NCBI RefSeq assembly: GCF_004339575.1
Contig: NZ_SMFV01000001.1
Span: 62,001 to 126,000, forward strand
Length of the DNA: 64,000 nt
Direction of reading: 5' to 3'
DNA from: Phorcysia thermohydrogeniphila
Lineage (GTDB): Bacteria; Aquificota; Aquificia; Desulfurobacteriales; Desulfurobacteriaceae
Part shown: piece after piece, positions 52,765-63,393 of the stretch
Position numbering within the stretch: position 1 is the stretch's first letter
How the letters are laid out: each line of letters starts with the position of its first letter
Translations under genes and position numbers: made by a program
Notes under the pieces: generated by a model
Told to the model about the DNA's origin: nothing
The model's input: only the letters and a program-made list of their open reading frames with translations
Database searches by the model: none

Positions 52765-54099
52765 ATGGTAAAGAAAGCCTTAGTACTTCTGTCAGCAGTA
52801 GTTCTCTGTTTTCCTTTTGAGCTTAATGCAAAAATGCCAGTTAAGACTTATGGGGAGTACTACGTTCAGAACCTTCCAAAGCAGAAGTTAAACAAGTCAG
52901 AGATTTCCGACCTCCTCTACATGAGGGAGGAGGAAAAGCTTGCAAGGGACGTTTACCTGACCCTTTCAAAGGTTTATCCCCTTCCTGTTTTCAGGAATAT
53001 TTCAAGGTCTGAAGAGCAACACATGAAGATGGTGAAGGTTCTCCTTGATAAGTACGGAATCCCAGACCCGGTTGCAGAAACTGGTAACAGGGTTGGAGTT
53101 TTTAAGAATAAGAAACTACAGGAGCTCTACAACAAGCTCGTTGAGCAGGGGAGGAGCTCTCTCATTGCTGCTTTAAAGGTGGGAGCTACAATTGAAGACC
53201 TTGACATCAAAGACCTTGAAGAGGCTATCTCTAAGACGGACAACGAGGACGTAGAGGTTGTCTACCAGAACTTGATGAAAGGTTCAAGAAACCATATGAG
53301 GGCCTTTGTAAGACTCCTTAGACGTTTCGGTAGCGACTACACACCTCAGTACATCTCAACTGAGGAGTTTCAGAGAATCCTCTCAGTTAAGCACGAGGCC
53401 GGATTTTACGGCTCTTCCGGTAAACCTTACGTTGCCGACTTTACAGAGGTAGTTGAAGGAAAGGTTCTAAAAGTGGAGAAAGTTCCCGGTTTTGGAAGGC
53501 GTAAGGTAATGTGGTGGACCGTGGATGTAAAGACGGGAAACGGAACCGTTAAAGTATGGCTCGTTCCTGTCTGGAGGTATCCATCAATCAACTTAAGGCC
53601 CGGCGATGAGGTGAAGGTTACCGGCTTTGTTCCACCTTACTGGCAGATAAGTGGGATAGAGGGAATGATGGCCTGTCTTGTAGAAAATAAAAGTGCTGGA
53701 GCTCTCATAGACTTTACCTTTAAACCTCCTTGTAGAGGAATTAACGTTAAAGGAACAGCTGTTGCCCAGAAGAACAAGACTTTGGCCTCCTCTGGAAACA
53801 GAAGGAGCTGGACTCTAACCGGAAAAGTCGTATCCATCTCTCAACAGCCGGGTGTCGGAAGGAAGAACGTAACTTGGTGGGTTGCAGATCTTGAGACCCC
53901 TCAGGGGAACGTAAAGGTTTACCTTGCCCCTACCTTTAGGTTTCCAAGTATTGACGTTTCTCCGGGAGATTCCCTTCAGCTAATGGTCTTTACGCCTCCT
54001 CGCTGGAGGGTTCTAAATGTGCAGAATACCTATATGGCCTGTTACTTTAAGAATCTGAGCAAGGGTTCTGAGTACAGAATAAGGAGACGTTGTCCGTAG
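52765..54099 (+). CDS. Exported DUF2202 ferritin-like protein with two C-terminal repeats
   Basis: A signal peptide (first about 22 residues) directs export. Residues about 45-190 are a DUF2202 domain, a ferritin-like four-helix bundle, with candidate iron ligands in YMREEEKLARDVY, RSEEQHM and KGSRNHMRAF. The C-terminal half has two similar units of about 80 residues (about 225-300 and 350-430), each with a VKVEKVPGFGRRKVMWW / ISQQPGVGRKNVTWW strand pair and a PGD turn before F.PP.W. These look OB- or beta-sandwich-like and are unknown to me. An iron, oxygen or redox function in the periplasm is inferred from the first domain only. Confidence 0.75.
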   Translation: MVKKALVLLSAVVLCFPFELNAKMPVKTYGEYYVQNLPKQKLNKSEISDLLYMREEEKLARDVYLTLSKVYPLPVFRNISRSEEQHMKMVKVLLDKYGIPDPVAETGNRVGVFKNKKLQELYNKLVEQGRSSLIAALKVGATIEDLDIKDLEEAISKTDNEDVEVVYQNLMKGSRNHMRAFVRLLRRFGSDYTPQYISTEEFQRILSVKHEAGFYGSSGKPYVADFTEVVEGKVLKVEKVPGFGRRKVMWWTVDVKTGNGTVKVWLVPVWRYPSINLRPGDEVKVTGFVPPYWQISGIEGMMACLVENKSAGALIDFTFKPPCRGINVKGTAVAQKNKTLASSGNRRSWTLTGKVVSISQQPGVGRKNVTWWVADLETPQGNVKVYLAPTFRFPSIDVSPGDSLQLMVFTPPRWRVLNVQNTYMACYFKNLSKGSEYRIRRRCP

Positions 54100-54112
54100 T
54101 GGGAGGTGGGAG

Positions 54113-54928
54113 ATGAGAAGATTTGTGAGCCTTTTCCTGTTCTTTACTCTAATAGCTATGGTTGTTAGTGGTGTCGTTCTCTACATCATGCCCCACGGAA
54201 GGGTAGCTTACTGGACGGGCTGGAGGTTCTTAGGACTTGATAAGGACCAGTGGGACAACCTCCATACCGTCTTCGGTTTCCTCATGGTTTTCTTTGGTAT
54301 CTGGCACGTCGTTCTAAACTGGAGCAGTATCGTGAGCTACATTAAGGGGAAGGCAGGAGCTCTCCTCTCCAAAGAGTTTCTTCTTTCCTCTGTAGTTGCT
54401 CTTGTTGTAGCTGTGGGCACTATCTTGAACCTTCCTCCCTTCAGCTTTGTTTCTGAGTTTGGAGAACAGATTAAGAACATGTGGGAAAAGCCGAAGGTAA
54501 TGCCTCCTGCTCCCCACACGGAGGTCTTCCCCCTTAAGAAGGTAGCAGGGCTTGTTGGAATTTCTCCTGAAAAAGCCCTCAAAGTTCTAAAAGATAGGGG
54601 CATAAAGGTTAGTTCCTTAGACGAGAGGCTAAAGGACATTGCCCTTAAGAACGACACCACACCTGCCCATATTTACGAGATTCTCCTCTCTGCCTCACCA
54701 AAGAAGGAGAAGACCTCCTTTAAATTCCAGCCCGGTTCCGGTATGGGTAGGATGACTCTAAGGGAAGTGTGTCAGGAGCTTGGAATTCCTGTTAAGGAGT
54801 GTGTTAAGAAGCTTAAAAGTCACGGAATAGAGGCGACTCCTGATAAAACACTGAGGGAGATAGCCTTTAGCCAAGGAAGGTATCCTTACGAGATTGTTGA
54901 AATTTTACAGGGAGGAAAGGATGAGTAG
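54113..54928 (+). CDS. DUF4405-type membrane (cytochrome b-like) protein with duplicated C-terminal domain
   Basis: The N-terminus has the DUF4405 pattern: a TM helix FLFFTLIAMVVSGVVLYI, then MPHGRVAYW (His28), DNLHTVFGFLMVFFGIWH (His51, His65) and further TM helices up to about residue 105. The histidines are placed to bind heme b. After about residue 135 come two homologous segments of about 55 residues (LKKVAGLVGISPEKALKVLK and LREVCQELGIPVKECVKKLK), each ending in a YEIL or YEIVEIL helix. These cytoplasm- or periplasm-facing repeats are of unknown use. It lies 13 nt after the DUF2202 gene and overlaps the PqqD-like gene by 8 nt. Confidence 0.75.
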   Translation: MRRFVSLFLFFTLIAMVVSGVVLYIMPHGRVAYWTGWRFLGLDKDQWDNLHTVFGFLMVFFGIWHVVLNWSSIVSYIKGKAGALLSKEFLLSSVVALVVAVGTILNLPPFSFVSEFGEQIKNMWEKPKVMPPAPHTEVFPLKKVAGLVGISPEKALKVLKDRGIKVSSLDERLKDIALKNDTTPAHIYEILLSASPKKEKTSFKFQPGSGMGRMTLREVCQELGIPVKECVKKLKSHGIEATPDKTLREIAFSQGRYPYEIVEILQGGKDE

Positions 54929-55172
54929 GCTTAACAGGCTCGCCATTAACGATGAGGGTTTCATCTTTGACCCTGAAACGGGGAACAGCTTTACGGTAAA
55001 CGGGACTGGGCTCTTCATAATAAAGCTCCTCAAGGAGGGAAAGGGAGAGGAAGAAATACTCTCTGCCCTCATGGAGGAGTACGACGTTTCGGAAGATGAG
55101 GCAAGGAGGGACTTACTTGACTTCATTGAACAGCTGAGGGTTTTGGGGATACTGGAGGGTAAGGATGTATAA
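54921..55172 (+). CDS. PqqD-family protein (RRE-like)
   Basis: The 83-aa protein reads NRLAINDEGFIFDPETGNSF, a PqqD-type winged helix-turn-helix with a three-strand start, then a helical part (EEEILSALMEEYDVSEDEARRDLLDFIEQLRVLGIL). PqqD-like domains bind leader peptides of ribosomally made peptides and present them to enzymes. The ATG at 54921 follows GGAGGAAAGG. It overlaps the DUF4405 gene by 8 nt and the ATP-grasp gene by 8 nt. No radical-SAM enzyme is beside it, so its peptide partner is not known. Confidence 0.8.
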   Translation: MSRLNRLAINDEGFIFDPETGNSFTVNGTGLFIIKLLKEGKGEEEILSALMEEYDVSEDEARRDLLDFIEQLRVLGILEGKDV

Positions 55173-56196
55173 GGTTGCTGTCTCTGGAATTAACGCCGTT
55201 GATAACCCGGGGCCCGGTATTGGAATAGCCAAGGGGTTAAAGGAGAGTGGACTTGACGTTACCGTCTACGGCCTTGCCTACGATGCCATGGAGCCCGGTA
55301 TATATATGAAGTGGTTAATCTCTAAGAGTTTCCTGATGCCCTACCCTTCTGTCGGTGAAGAGCCTTTCTTAGAGAGGCTTTTCTACATAAAGGTAACCTA
55401 CGGCCTTGACGCTGTTATCCCTGCCCTTGACGCAGAGCTCCCCCTCTTCATAAAGGCACAGGAAACCTTAAAGAACTCCGGAATAAGCACTTTCCTCCCG
55501 ACTGAGGAGCAGTTTAAGCTAAGGGGTAAAGACAAGCTTCCTGAAATTGCCGAAAGGATAGGCGTGAAAGTCCCGAAAACAAAGGTGGTTACTTCCTACG
55601 AAGAGCTAACGGGAGCTCTCTCTGAAATTGGCTATCCCGTAATGGTGAAGGGAATCTTCTACAAGGCTTACAAGGCTTTTAACTTTTCTCAGGCTGTTTC
55701 CTACTTTAACTCAATAGTTTCTGAGTGGGGTTACCCCGTTATTGTCCAGCAAGTGGTTTCTGGTGAGGAGATGAACGTTGTTGGGGTCGGAGACGGTGAG
55801 GGAGGGCACTTTGGCCTTGTGGGCATAAAGAAGCTCTGGATAACGAGCCTCGGGAAAATCTGGACGGGAGTTACCGTTAAAAACGAGAAGCTCCTTTCTG
55901 CTACAGAAAGGTTCATATCTGAGTTTAAGTGGAGAGGCGCTTTTGAGTTTGAGTGCATAGTGAACGACGAAACCATCTACCTGATAGAGATAAATCCTCG
56001 CTTTCCGGCGTGGGTCTACTTTGCTACCGGTGTTGGAGTTAACCTCCCCGGAAGACTTTTAAAGGCAGCTCTTGGAATAGAGCCAGAGAGGGACTGGGAT
56101 TACGAGGCCGGAAAGCTTTACGTGAGGTTTACGGACGACTTTGTAACCGACATGGTAGAGTTCCAGAAAATTGTAACGAGGGGGGAAAGCCAATGA
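55165..56196 (+). CDS. ATP-grasp ligase
   Basis: The 343-aa protein has a Rossmann-like start (VSGINAVDNPGPGIGIAKGL). The ATP-grasp fold follows: KDKLPEIAERIGVKVPKT, MVKGIFYKAYKAFNF, IVQQVVSGEEMNVVGVGDG, and the metal-binding IYLIEINPRFPAWVYFATG. This carbamoyl-phosphate-synthase-like type joins a carboxylate to an amine or thiol through an acyl phosphate. The substrate is unknown. Both ends overlap the neighbouring genes (8 nt with the PqqD-like gene, 4 nt with the cytochrome gene), so all three are translated together. Confidence 0.85.
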   Translation: MYKVAVSGINAVDNPGPGIGIAKGLKESGLDVTVYGLAYDAMEPGIYMKWLISKSFLMPYPSVGEEPFLERLFYIKVTYGLDAVIPALDAELPLFIKAQETLKNSGISTFLPTEEQFKLRGKDKLPEIAERIGVKVPKTKVVTSYEELTGALSEIGYPVMVKGIFYKAYKAFNFSQAVSYFNSIVSEWGYPVIVQQVVSGEEMNVVGVGDGEGGHFGLVGIKKLWITSLGKIWTGVTVKNEKLLSATERFISEFKWRGAFEFECIVNDETIYLIEINPRFPAWVYFATGVGVNLPGRLLKAALGIEPERDWDYEAGKLYVRFTDDFVTDMVEFQKIVTRGESQ

Positions 56197-56483
56197 GGAC
56201 TGTGGTTGCACTTGTTTTTGCCCTTATTCTCGGAGCTCCAGCCTACGCTGGCCTCTGGGAAACAAAGTGCGCTTCGTGCCACAACGGAACGGTAGCTCCT
56301 TCTAAAAAGTCCCTTCTTGAAAAGTACAAGACCCCAGATGCCTTTATGTCTGCCGTTAGGAAAGCCGTATTAAGTGGGAAAATGCCCCATGGACTGGGGT
56401 ACCGTTTTGTGGCTAAGGAGCTCTACGGCCGTTTCCCCACTTTACAGTGCAGGCAACGCTGTAAAAACTGCGGTAGGTTTTAA
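56193..56483 (+). CDS. Small periplasmic c-type cytochrome
   Basis: A signal peptide ending AYAG precedes a heme c site CASCH (Cys26, Cys29, His30). A likely axial Met lies in SGKMPHGLG. Length is 96 aa. The C-terminus has an extra Cys group, CRQRCKNC, uncommon in single-heme cytochromes and possibly a metal site or second redox group. The start overlaps the ATP-grasp gene (ATGA). It should carry electrons in the periplasm, consistent with the DUF4405 and DUF2202 proteins upstream. Confidence 0.82.
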   Translation: MRTVVALVFALILGAPAYAGLWETKCASCHNGTVAPSKKSLLEKYKTPDAFMSAVRKAVLSGKMPHGLGYRFVAKELYGRFPTLQCRQRCKNCGRF

Positions 56484-56495
56484 ATGGAGGGTAAC

Positions 56496-57857
56496 ATGAA
56501 AAAGCGTTACGAGAAACCTGTAATTTTCAAGCTTAAGACAGGGTTAATGAACAAGTTTGGAAAATCTACTCTGCCTTACGGTAGAAGAGTTAGGAGGGAG
56601 ATAGACGGAGTACCGATAGAGGAGCTCGTTAAGGAGTTTGGTTCTCCCCTTTTCGTCTTCTCTGAGAAAAGACTTCGCCAAAAGTTTAGGGAGGTAAAGA
56701 ACGCCTTTACCTTGAGGTACCCAAACGTTGAGTTTAGCTGGTCCTACAAAACCAACTACCTTGACGCTATTTGCGCCATTTTGCATTCAGAAGGCGAAAC
56801 GGCAGAGGTCGTTTCTGAGTTTGAGTACGAAAAGGCAAGGAGGCTGGGCGTTCCGGGAGAGAAAATCATCTACAACGGCCCTTACAAGCCGATAGACTCT
56901 TTGAGAACTGCAGTTAAAGAAGGTGCAAGGATAAACATTGACCACTTTGAGGAGATTTCAGACCTTGAAAAGGTGGCTGACGAGCTGGGAGTCAAGGTTA
57001 AAGCCGGTATAAGGCTCAACATGGATACTGGCATATACCCCCAATGGAGCAGGTTCGGCTTTAACCTTGAGAACGGTCAAGCCCTGGATGCTGTAAAGAG
57101 GATTGCTGCTGGCGGCAAAATAGAGCTTGTTGGCCTTCACTGTCACATTGGAACCTTTATCTTGGAACCAAGCGCCTACGAGAAAGAAGTAAAGAAGATG
57201 GTTGAGTTTGCCTACAGGGTTGAGGATGAGTTTGGATTTAAGATTGAGTACATTGACATCGGTGGAGGTTTTCCATCAAGAAACCGTTTAAGGGGTGTTT
57301 ACCTTCCGCCTGAGCTGGCCGTTCCCACGATAGATGAATTTGCAGAAAGAATTGCAAGCGCTCTCCTTTCAAGCCTTCGTCCCGGCGACTACCCAAAACT
57401 CATTTTGGAAAGTGGTAGAGCAATCGTTGACGAGGCTGGTTTTCTAATAACTACCGTCCACGCTTCTAAACGCATGCCAGACGGCAGGAAGGCCTACGTA
57501 CTTGATGCCGGCGTTAACGTCCTCTTCACGGCCTTCTGGTACCACTTTAAGATTGAAGTTGACAAGGAGGTTGCTGGTCCTTTAGAGCCCTGCATTCTTT
57601 ACGGGCCACTCTGTATGAACATAGACGTTGTTGACGATACTGTTTACCTTCCTCCCCTACCAAGGGGAACTCGCCTCATTCTTTCCCCGGTTGGAGCCTA
57701 CAACGTTACCCAGTGGATGCAGTTTATCCGCTATAGACCTGCTGTAGTACTGATTGGTGAGAAGGGAGAGGTTGAGCTAATCCGTGAAAGGGAAGACTTA
57801 TCTGACATCGTGGGGAGGGAGAGACTACCTGAGAGGTTAAGGCTCTCATGGGAGTGA
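56496..57857 (+). CDS. PLP-dependent decarboxylase (DapDC/ODC family) with peptide-like N-terminal extension
   Basis: This fold-type III enzyme is related to diaminopimelate, ornithine and arginine decarboxylases. The PLP Lys is in SWSYKTNYL (Lys85). Other active-site parts are LHCHIGTF, DIGGGFPSRN, ESGRAIVDEAG, the Cys/Asp of GPLCMNIDVV and the Tyr of VGAYN. The start is the ATG at 56496 after GGAGGG. The first 30 residues before the fold (KRYEKPVIFKLKTGLMNKFG) have a Y.KP start and a GLMNKFG motif unlike ordinary DapDC, and resemble leader peptides. The overlap with the transporter-peptidase gene is 10 nt. The substrate is not clear. Confidence 0.85.
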   Translation: MKKRYEKPVIFKLKTGLMNKFGKSTLPYGRRVRREIDGVPIEELVKEFGSPLFVFSEKRLRQKFREVKNAFTLRYPNVEFSWSYKTNYLDAICAILHSEGETAEVVSEFEYEKARRLGVPGEKIIYNGPYKPIDSLRTAVKEGARINIDHFEEISDLEKVADELGVKVKAGIRLNMDTGIYPQWSRFGFNLENGQALDAVKRIAAGGKIELVGLHCHIGTFILEPSAYEKEVKKMVEFAYRVEDEFGFKIEYIDIGGGFPSRNRLRGVYLPPELAVPTIDEFAERIASALLSSLRPGDYPKLILESGRAIVDEAGFLITTVHASKRMPDGRKAYVLDAGVNVLFTAFWYHFKIEVDKEVAGPLEPCILYGPLCMNIDVVDDTVYLPPLPRGTRLILSPVGAYNVTQWMQFIRYRPAVVLIGEKGEVELIREREDLSDIVGRERLPERLRLSWE

Positions 57858-59932
57858 AAAAGTACGCTCTTCCTATCCTGCGGAGTTACTCGGCAGTTCT
57901 CTTTAACTCAAGCACTAAGGGTGGAGCTCTCCTGCTCCTCCTTACCTTTTTAAACCCCAACCTTGGAATCGGCGGTTTTACGGCCGTAGTTTCTGCCTAC
58001 GCCTTTGCAAAACTTGTTGGCTTTAAGGATGAGTTCCTGAGGCTTGACTACTACATTTACAACCCTCTCCTTGTTGGCCTCTCCTTGGGTTACCTATTTA
58101 AAGTAAACCTTTTGAGCCTCTTTTTCTTCTCAATAGCCGGCGTTCTTACGTTTCTCCTTACGTATACCCTCTCTTCTCTCTTTTCCTACTACTTAAAACT
58201 TCCCGTTTTAAGCGTTCCTTTTGTTGTAGCGAGCTCTCTCCTATATTTGGCCTCTTCTAAGTTTTCTAACCTCTTTGTAGGTAGCCTCTATCCCCACTCT
58301 TTTTTCTTTCCTCTTGAGCTCCCCGGTATCTTAGCGGGTTACTTAAAGTCCTTAGGAGCTATTTTCTTTATGCCGAACGTTTTTGCTGGAGCTGTTATTT
58401 TCCTCCTGCTCCTTTTCATCTCGCGGATTCTTACCTTTCTTTCAGTTCTCGGGTATCTATGCGGTATTTTCACAAAAGCTCTCTTTGTAGGTTCTTTCTA
58501 CTCTGCAGTCTCTGATACCTCCTCTTTCAACTACATCCTAACCTCAATGGCAGTTGGTGGAGTTTTCCTTATTCCGTCAATCAGGAGCTACAAGTTCGCT
58601 ATTCTTTCAGCAGTTCTGTCTGTTCCAGTTGTTGAGGGTGCAAAGGTTTTCTGGGAAAGCTATGGACTTCCGGTCTTTGCACTGCCCTTCAACGTTACTA
58701 CACACCTGCTCCTTTACGTTCTCCTCTCTGTGAGCTACTTTTACGTTACGAAAATCTACAAAGGGACTCCTGAAAGGACTCTTGACTACTACCTGACCGT
58801 TTCAAAGAGGTTCCCGTTTACAGGAAGAGAGGTAGCTCTCCCTTTTTCTGGAGAGTGGACTGTTTGGCAATCCTTTGATGGTGAGTGGACCCACAAGGGT
58901 TCTTGGAAGTACGCCGTTGACTTTGTTATAACGGATGAGGAGGGGAAAACCTATAAAAATCAAGGTATCTACCTTACCGATTACTACGCTTTTGGAAAAC
59001 CCGTTCTCTCTCCAGTAGAGGGACAGGTGGTTGCTGTGGTTAACTCGCTTCCTGATAACCCTCCCGGTCAGGCAGATAAAGAGAATAACTGGGGTAATTA
59101 CGTTGTCATTTACGATAAAAGAGGTTTTTACGTTCTCCTTGCTCACTTTAAGCAAAACTCTATAAAGGTGAAGGTGGGGGATTACGTTGTAAAGGGAGCT
59201 CTTCTTGGACTCTGCGGTAACTCCGGTTACTCTCCTCAACCTCACATTCACATTCACGTTCAAGCTTTACCAGAGCCGGGTTCTCCGACGCTTCCTTTTA
59301 GTTTCTCCTCTTACATTTCTAACGGAGTCTTTAAGGATACCGGTGTTCCGAAAGTGGGAGAGAAATTAGAGCCTGTATTCCCTGATAAAGGTCTTAGGAA
59401 CAGACTAAACCTTCTTATAGACCAGCGTATGGAGTTTGTAGTAAGAGAAAACAGCGAAAGAAAGGAGTTTTCCGTTACCGTGAAAATGGCTCCAGACGGT
59501 ACTTTTTACTTAACAGACGGAGCTTCTAAACTTTACTTTGGAATAAAGAACTCAACCTTTTACTTCTACCACTTTGAGGGAAACTTGAACTCTCCACTTA
59601 AATACTTCTTCTTTGCTGCTCCTAAGATTCCTTTGATTTCTGGAAAAATAATGAGGTGGGAGGATTACCTGCCTCTTATGACACTTTCGTCAGAGCTTAG
59701 GAGGGAGCTCTACCTCTTTCTCTCATCTTTTAAACACAGCCTCTTTGAAGTTAAAGTGGAAAGCCGTTTTTCTTCCGAAAACAAGGTAGAGTCTGATATA
59801 TTTCTGCCTGAAGGTAGGCTCTCTGCTGCCTTGGAGATTTCAGAAGATTTTGGTTTTGAAAAGGTTACTTTTGGGGAAAACGTAACGATTGAGAGGAGGA
59901 GAGGTGATGAGGAAACTGCTTTTAGCGTGTAG
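57848..59932 (+). CDS. Urea-transporter-like protein fused to an M23 metallopeptidase
   Basis: Residues about 5-300 form ten or so membrane helices with two similar halves, in the pattern of the urea transporter family (RSYSAVLFNSSTKGGALLLL, YNPLLVGLSLGYLF, and a second half starting about 165). After a linker, residues about 330-475 are a LytM/M23 peptidase: THKGSWKYAVDF (His349, Asp358), LLAHFKQNSIKVKVGD, and SGYSPQPHIHIHV (His466-x-His468). The zinc ligands look complete. A final domain of about 200 aa is beta-rich and unknown. Transport of a small amide or amine coupled to a periplasmic cell-wall or peptide hydrolase is an inference. It overlaps the genes on both sides. Confidence 0.83.
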   Translation: MGVKKYALPILRSYSAVLFNSSTKGGALLLLLTFLNPNLGIGGFTAVVSAYAFAKLVGFKDEFLRLDYYIYNPLLVGLSLGYLFKVNLLSLFFFSIAGVLTFLLTYTLSSLFSYYLKLPVLSVPFVVASSLLYLASSKFSNLFVGSLYPHSFFFPLELPGILAGYLKSLGAIFFMPNVFAGAVIFLLLLFISRILTFLSVLGYLCGIFTKALFVGSFYSAVSDTSSFNYILTSMAVGGVFLIPSIRSYKFAILSAVLSVPVVEGAKVFWESYGLPVFALPFNVTTHLLLYVLLSVSYFYVTKIYKGTPERTLDYYLTVSKRFPFTGREVALPFSGEWTVWQSFDGEWTHKGSWKYAVDFVITDEEGKTYKNQGIYLTDYYAFGKPVLSPVEGQVVAVVNSLPDNPPGQADKENNWGNYVVIYDKRGFYVLLAHFKQNSIKVKVGDYVVKGALLGLCGNSGYSPQPHIHIHVQALPEPGSPTLPFSFSSYISNGVFKDTGVPKVGEKLEPVFPDKGLRNRLNLLIDQRMEFVVRENSERKEFSVTVKMAPDGTFYLTDGASKLYFGIKNSTFYFYHFEGNLNSPLKYFFFAAPKIPLISGKIMRWEDYLPLMTLSSELRRELYLFLSSFKHSLFEVKVESRFSSENKVESDIFLPEGRLSAALEISEDFGFEKVTFGENVTIERRRGDEETAFSV

Positions 59933-60797
59933 TGCCTTTTTGCTGGGCCTTTCTGAGGCAAATGCTCAGGAGGTAAAACTTACAGGTTATGAGGCCTTTT
60001 ACGGAACTTACATCAACTACAGCGGCTCTGACGTTAAGGACAAGGGGGAATCTGCCACCGGCTACTTGGCCCTTACAATGGGGCAGGATACCCTTCAGCT
60101 TGGGATTTCGCTTACCCGAATTAGCTATAAGAACGACCAGCCTGACTTAGACCAGCAGGACTTTACAGTCGCCTACACAAATACAAACGGTTTCCTTAGG
60201 AATCACACTTTTACCTTCGGTCTTCATTACATAAACAGCGACGATGACCTTACGGATGGCGGTTTTACACTCTTCTTTGACGGAACTTACTCAAGTTACC
60301 AAAAGACCTACCCTTACCTCTTTAACTGGAGCGGTGGAATTGGGTTCTACTACACGAGCTACAGTAACACTGTGGATTTTAACGTCTTTCAGGTTACTCC
60401 CCACGCTACTTTCAGGCTTTTTTCGGACTATAAGAGGGGAGCTCTCTATACCGATGTGACCGGTTACGGCATCTACGTTGAGAACAAGAGTAAAGTAGGT
60501 CTTGGGGATAGTAACTACTACTCCTTGGATGTTGCCCTCAGGTATTACTACGGAGGGCTTGACGTTAAGTTCGGTGGCTGGGCAGGAGAGCAGGTCTTTG
60601 CCGTCAAGAACAGCGGTTTTGTGGTCTATAACCTTAAAGAAAAGTATAAGGGTGGAGTTTACGGAGAGCTTGGCTATACTTTCAGAAACGGCTTAAGAGT
60701 TTCTTTGAACCTTAGCATCAATAGGTACAAAGAGGTAGATACTGGAGAATCTGTTACTCAGACTGTAGGAACTCTTTCTGTTGGTTATAGATTTTAG
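59907..60797 (+). CDS. Outer-membrane beta-barrel protein
   Basis: A signal peptide ends SEANAQ. The remaining 275 residues alternate polar and aromatic residues in amphipathic strands separated by short Asn/Asp/Gly turns. They end with YRF, the classic C-terminal aromatic signature of outer-membrane barrels. There is no plug or known porin family I recognise. The ATG at 59907 follows GAGAGGTG. It overlaps the transporter-peptidase gene by 26 nt, so is co-translated with it. Confidence 0.8.
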   Translation: MRKLLLACSAFLLGLSEANAQEVKLTGYEAFYGTYINYSGSDVKDKGESATGYLALTMGQDTLQLGISLTRISYKNDQPDLDQQDFTVAYTNTNGFLRNHTFTFGLHYINSDDDLTDGGFTLFFDGTYSSYQKTYPYLFNWSGGIGFYYTSYSNTVDFNVFQVTPHATFRLFSDYKRGALYTDVTGYGIYVENKSKVGLGDSNYYSLDVALRYYYGGLDVKFGGWAGEQVFAVKNSGFVVYNLKEKYKGGVYGELGYTFRNGLRVSLNLSINRYKEVDTGESVTQTVGTLSVGYRF

Positions 60798-60802
60798 TCT
60801 TT

Positions 60803-60816
60803 GGGGCGTATGCCCC
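60803..60816 (+). terminator. Short hairpin between barrel and TPR genes
   Basis: GGGGC (60803-60807), loop GTAT and GCCCC (60812-60816) form a 5-bp GC stem followed by GCTTTA. It may act as a partial terminator or processing site that lowers expression of the last gene. Confidence 0.4.
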
Positions 60817-60838
60817 GCTTTAAAGAGAGGTAAGGGAA

Positions 60839-63393
<2,555 letters not shown>

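Noticed and set aside
54921-57857. A classical pyrroloquinoline quinone or lanthipeptide cluster
   Set aside because: Only a PqqD-like gene is present. PqqA, PqqB, PqqC and PqqE, YcaO, LanM and radical-SAM genes are absent.
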